From positions 1 to 6,074 of the forward strand of contig DAOVVO010000081.1 in assembly GCA_030637135.1 (NCBI GenBank): a DNA stretch of 6,074 nt. Direction: 5' to 3'. Origin of the DNA: Nitrospirota bacterium (GTDB taxonomy: Bacteria; Nitrospirota; Thermodesulfovibrionia; UBA6902; BMS3Bbin08). The notes below the pieces were generated by a model that saw only the letters and a list, made by a program, of their open reading frames with translations, was not told the DNA's origin and did no database searches. Within the stretch, counting starts at the first letter, position 1; each line of letters begins with the position of its first letter. The position numbers were made by a program, and so were the translations under genes. Positions 4,894-6,074 of this stretch are shown here, piece after piece.

Positions 4894-5334
4894 ATGGGAA
4901 CTGACGTAAAGCAAAAAATAACCGATTACCTGTCTGCCCACCCTTATCTCAATCTGGCAACAGTAACTCCGGACGGCGCGCCTCTTGCGCATACCGTCGG
5001 TTATGTATCTGAAGGTGCAACTGTGTATTTCATAACTGACAAAAACACCCGTAAGGCACGGAATATCAGCAGCAATCCTTCTGTTGCATATACTGTTGAT
5101 GAGGATTACAAAGAATTAAAAAGCATACAGGGCATTCAGATGAGAGGAAAGGCAGAACGTGTCACGGATAACGCCCTTTTGAAGAAGGTTTTCGGGATGA
5201 TGGAGAAGAAGTATCCGTATATGAATGAATTACCCGAAAATCCTGATTATGTCCTTTTCAGAATCAACCCTGTAGAGGCTCATTTTATTGATAACACTGT
5301 CAGTTTCGGTCACCGGGATATTGTGACTTACTAA
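4894..5334 (+). CDS. Pyridoxamine 5'-phosphate oxidase-like FMN-binding flavoprotein
   Basis: This 146-residue protein has the split-barrel fold of the pyridoxamine-phosphate-oxidase-like superfamily, which binds FMN (or F420/heme in some members) as a dimer. Evidence is the opening strand pair LATVTPDGAPLAHTVGY (21-37), the segment VYFITDKNTRKARNISSNP (44-62) whose Thr/Lys/Arg residues usually contact flavin phosphate, the strand IQMRGKAERV (81-90), and a closing FRINPVEAHFIDN strand (122-134) with a C-terminal SFGHRD. It is short for a true PdxH and probably does not make pyridoxal phosphate. A small reductase or oxidoreductase with unknown substrate is more likely. A near-perfect Shine-Dalgarno (AAAGGAGGT, 4878-4886) lies 7 nt before the ATG. 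It is 32 bp after the TetR gene with no promoter or terminator between, so it forms an operon under the same operator. Confidence 0.88.
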   Translation: MGTDVKQKITDYLSAHPYLNLATVTPDGAPLAHTVGYVSEGATVYFITDKNTRKARNISSNPSVAYTVDEDYKELKSIQGIQMRGKAERVTDNALLKKVFGMMEKKYPYMNELPENPDYVLFRINPVEAHFIDNTVSFGHRDIVTY

Positions 5335-5355
5335 ATTCACCTGTGTTGTCTCACC

Positions 5356-5380
5356 CAGTCCCACCTACGAGGTGGGACTG
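5356..5380. terminator. Perfect 11-bp hairpin between convergent genes, possible terminator
   Basis: CAGTCCCACCT (5356-5366) and AGGTGGGACTG (5370-5380) form an uninterrupted stem with the loop ACG. It lies 22 bp past the flavoprotein stop and 65 bp from the stop of the leftward gene. No T-run follows on either strand directly (the nearest is at 5398-5403), so it is not a textbook intrinsic terminator. It may terminate weakly, block 3' exonucleases, or be a copy of an intergenic palindromic repeat. Confidence 0.6.
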
Positions 5381-5444
5381 CGATATGCTCACAAGTATTT
5401 TTTATCGAAGAGAAAACGAGGATCTTTTTAATTCCGGCAGCAGC

Positions 5445-6074
5445 TCAACTATTCTCTATGAACGCATCCCTCAGCAATTTACTCTGTCTTTCAAAAGCCT
5501 GTCGCGGATTTCTCGGATCTTTCATAAGGGAGATTTCCTGCGTGATGAGCCTCGCAAGGTTGAGGACATGGGTGTCAACTTTTTTTGATTCTCTCTTATA
5601 AAGGGGATGGTCCCTGTTAATGAAAATTGTCGTCTCTTCTGAAAAAGCCTCAGGGCCACTTTCACCAAACCCGTCCACACAGCACGAGACTCCCATCTCC
5701 CCGAACTTCATTTTCTTAATAACTGCATTCGGAGTCAACTGCCACACTTTCGGTTTTTTCTTTCTCTTTTTCTGCTTTTCTGTCAGGGAACCTTGTTTCT
5801 GAATGGCTGGATGAACGATATCCTTTGTTTCTTCTTTTCCCTTCGTCTTTAAAGCAGCACCACCAATACCATTTGCCTCTTCTGCCACGGGCAAAGCTCC
5901 GAAAGGCGATAGATCAGGATTTGTCGTCAGTGCCTTATATACCCTTTGAAGAGCCTCTTTTAAAGCACGGTTAACCCTCCTCCCCTCTTTCTTGCCCGTC
6001 AAAGTCTGGAGAGCGTTCTTAACATCTCCCATGATCTTTTTCATAATCTTCTGAAACGCCTCGTATTCTGGAGA
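5445..6074 (-). CDS. C-terminal part of a putative GHKL/HSP90-like ATPase protein (5' end outside window)
   Basis: The frame is open to the right edge: codons beyond the ATG at 6044 read SPEYEAFQKI without a stop, so that ATG is internal and at least 209 residues of a larger protein are visible. The order is a basic helical part (MGDVKNALQTLTGKKEGRRVNRALKEALQ), a low-complexity Ala/Gly/Lys linker with KQKKRKKKPK, then a folded end with GEMGVSCCVDGFGESGPEAF, TIFINRDHPLY and LNLARLITQEISLMKDPRNPRQAFERQSKLLRDAF. The end resembles, from memory, the tails of uncharacterised ATP-binding proteins with an N-terminal histidine-kinase/HSP90-type ATPase domain. That domain would lie outside the window, so the assignment is tentative. 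The gene converges on the flavoprotein gene. Confidence 0.6.
   Translation of the reverse strand, partial: SPEYEAFQKIMKKIMGDVKNALQTLTGKKEGRRVNRALKEALQRVYKALTTNPDLSPFGALPVAEEANGIGGAALKTKGKEETKDIVHPAIQKQGSLTEKQKKRKKKPKVWQLTPNAVIKKMKFGEMGVSCCVDGFGESGPEAFSEETTIFINRDHPLYKRESKKVDTHVLNLARLITQEISLMKDPRNPRQAFERQSKLLRDAFIENS

Overview
The window looks like a chromosomal segment of an anaerobic bacterium. The main clue is the multi-subunit pyruvate:ferredoxin oxidoreductase (separate alpha and beta genes). The protein-coding style and the intergenic heptad repeats would fit Nitrospirota or Desulfobacterota, but the sequence alone does not settle the phylum and no rRNA or tRNA is present.

Left part (1-1675, + strand): the 3' end of porA and the complete porB. 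They are separated by a 141-bp gap filled with degenerate heptanucleotide repeats and closed by a strong, probably bidirectional terminator. Together the two genes supply the C-terminal part of the alpha subunit and the TPP/[4Fe-4S] beta subunit of the enzyme that interconverts pyruvate + CoA and acetyl-CoA + CO2 with ferredoxin.

Middle part (1719-3943, - strand): three genes of unknown function. They are a membrane-anchored cysteine-rich protein with a C-x2-CC ... CGC-x-H cluster, a 79-aa (or 72-aa) acidic protein with one CxxC, and a 313-aa soluble protein with an N-terminal coiled coil. The first two are separated by a hairpin whose core is a compensated copy of the porB terminator, so each probably has its own transcript.

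Intergenic 3944-4276: a leftward promoter set in a dyad, then a visibly G+C-rich island of tandem repeats and hairpins that encodes nothing convincing, then a rightward promoter with an operator-like palindrome in its spacer.

Right part (4277-5334, + strand): a two-gene operon of a TetR-family repressor resembling E. coli NemR, followed 32 bp later by a pyridoxamine-5'-phosphate-oxidase-like flavoprotein. The repressor keeps the NemR Cys-Lys sensor pair. It appears to be autoregulated and transcribed from a leaderless start. The most coherent reading is a compact electrophile/oxidant-responsive switch controlling a small flavin reductase.

Right edge (5445-6074, - strand): the C-terminal part of a larger protein that runs off the window. 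It resembles the tail of GHKL/HSP90-like ATPase proteins and converges on the flavoprotein gene across a perfect 11-bp hairpin.
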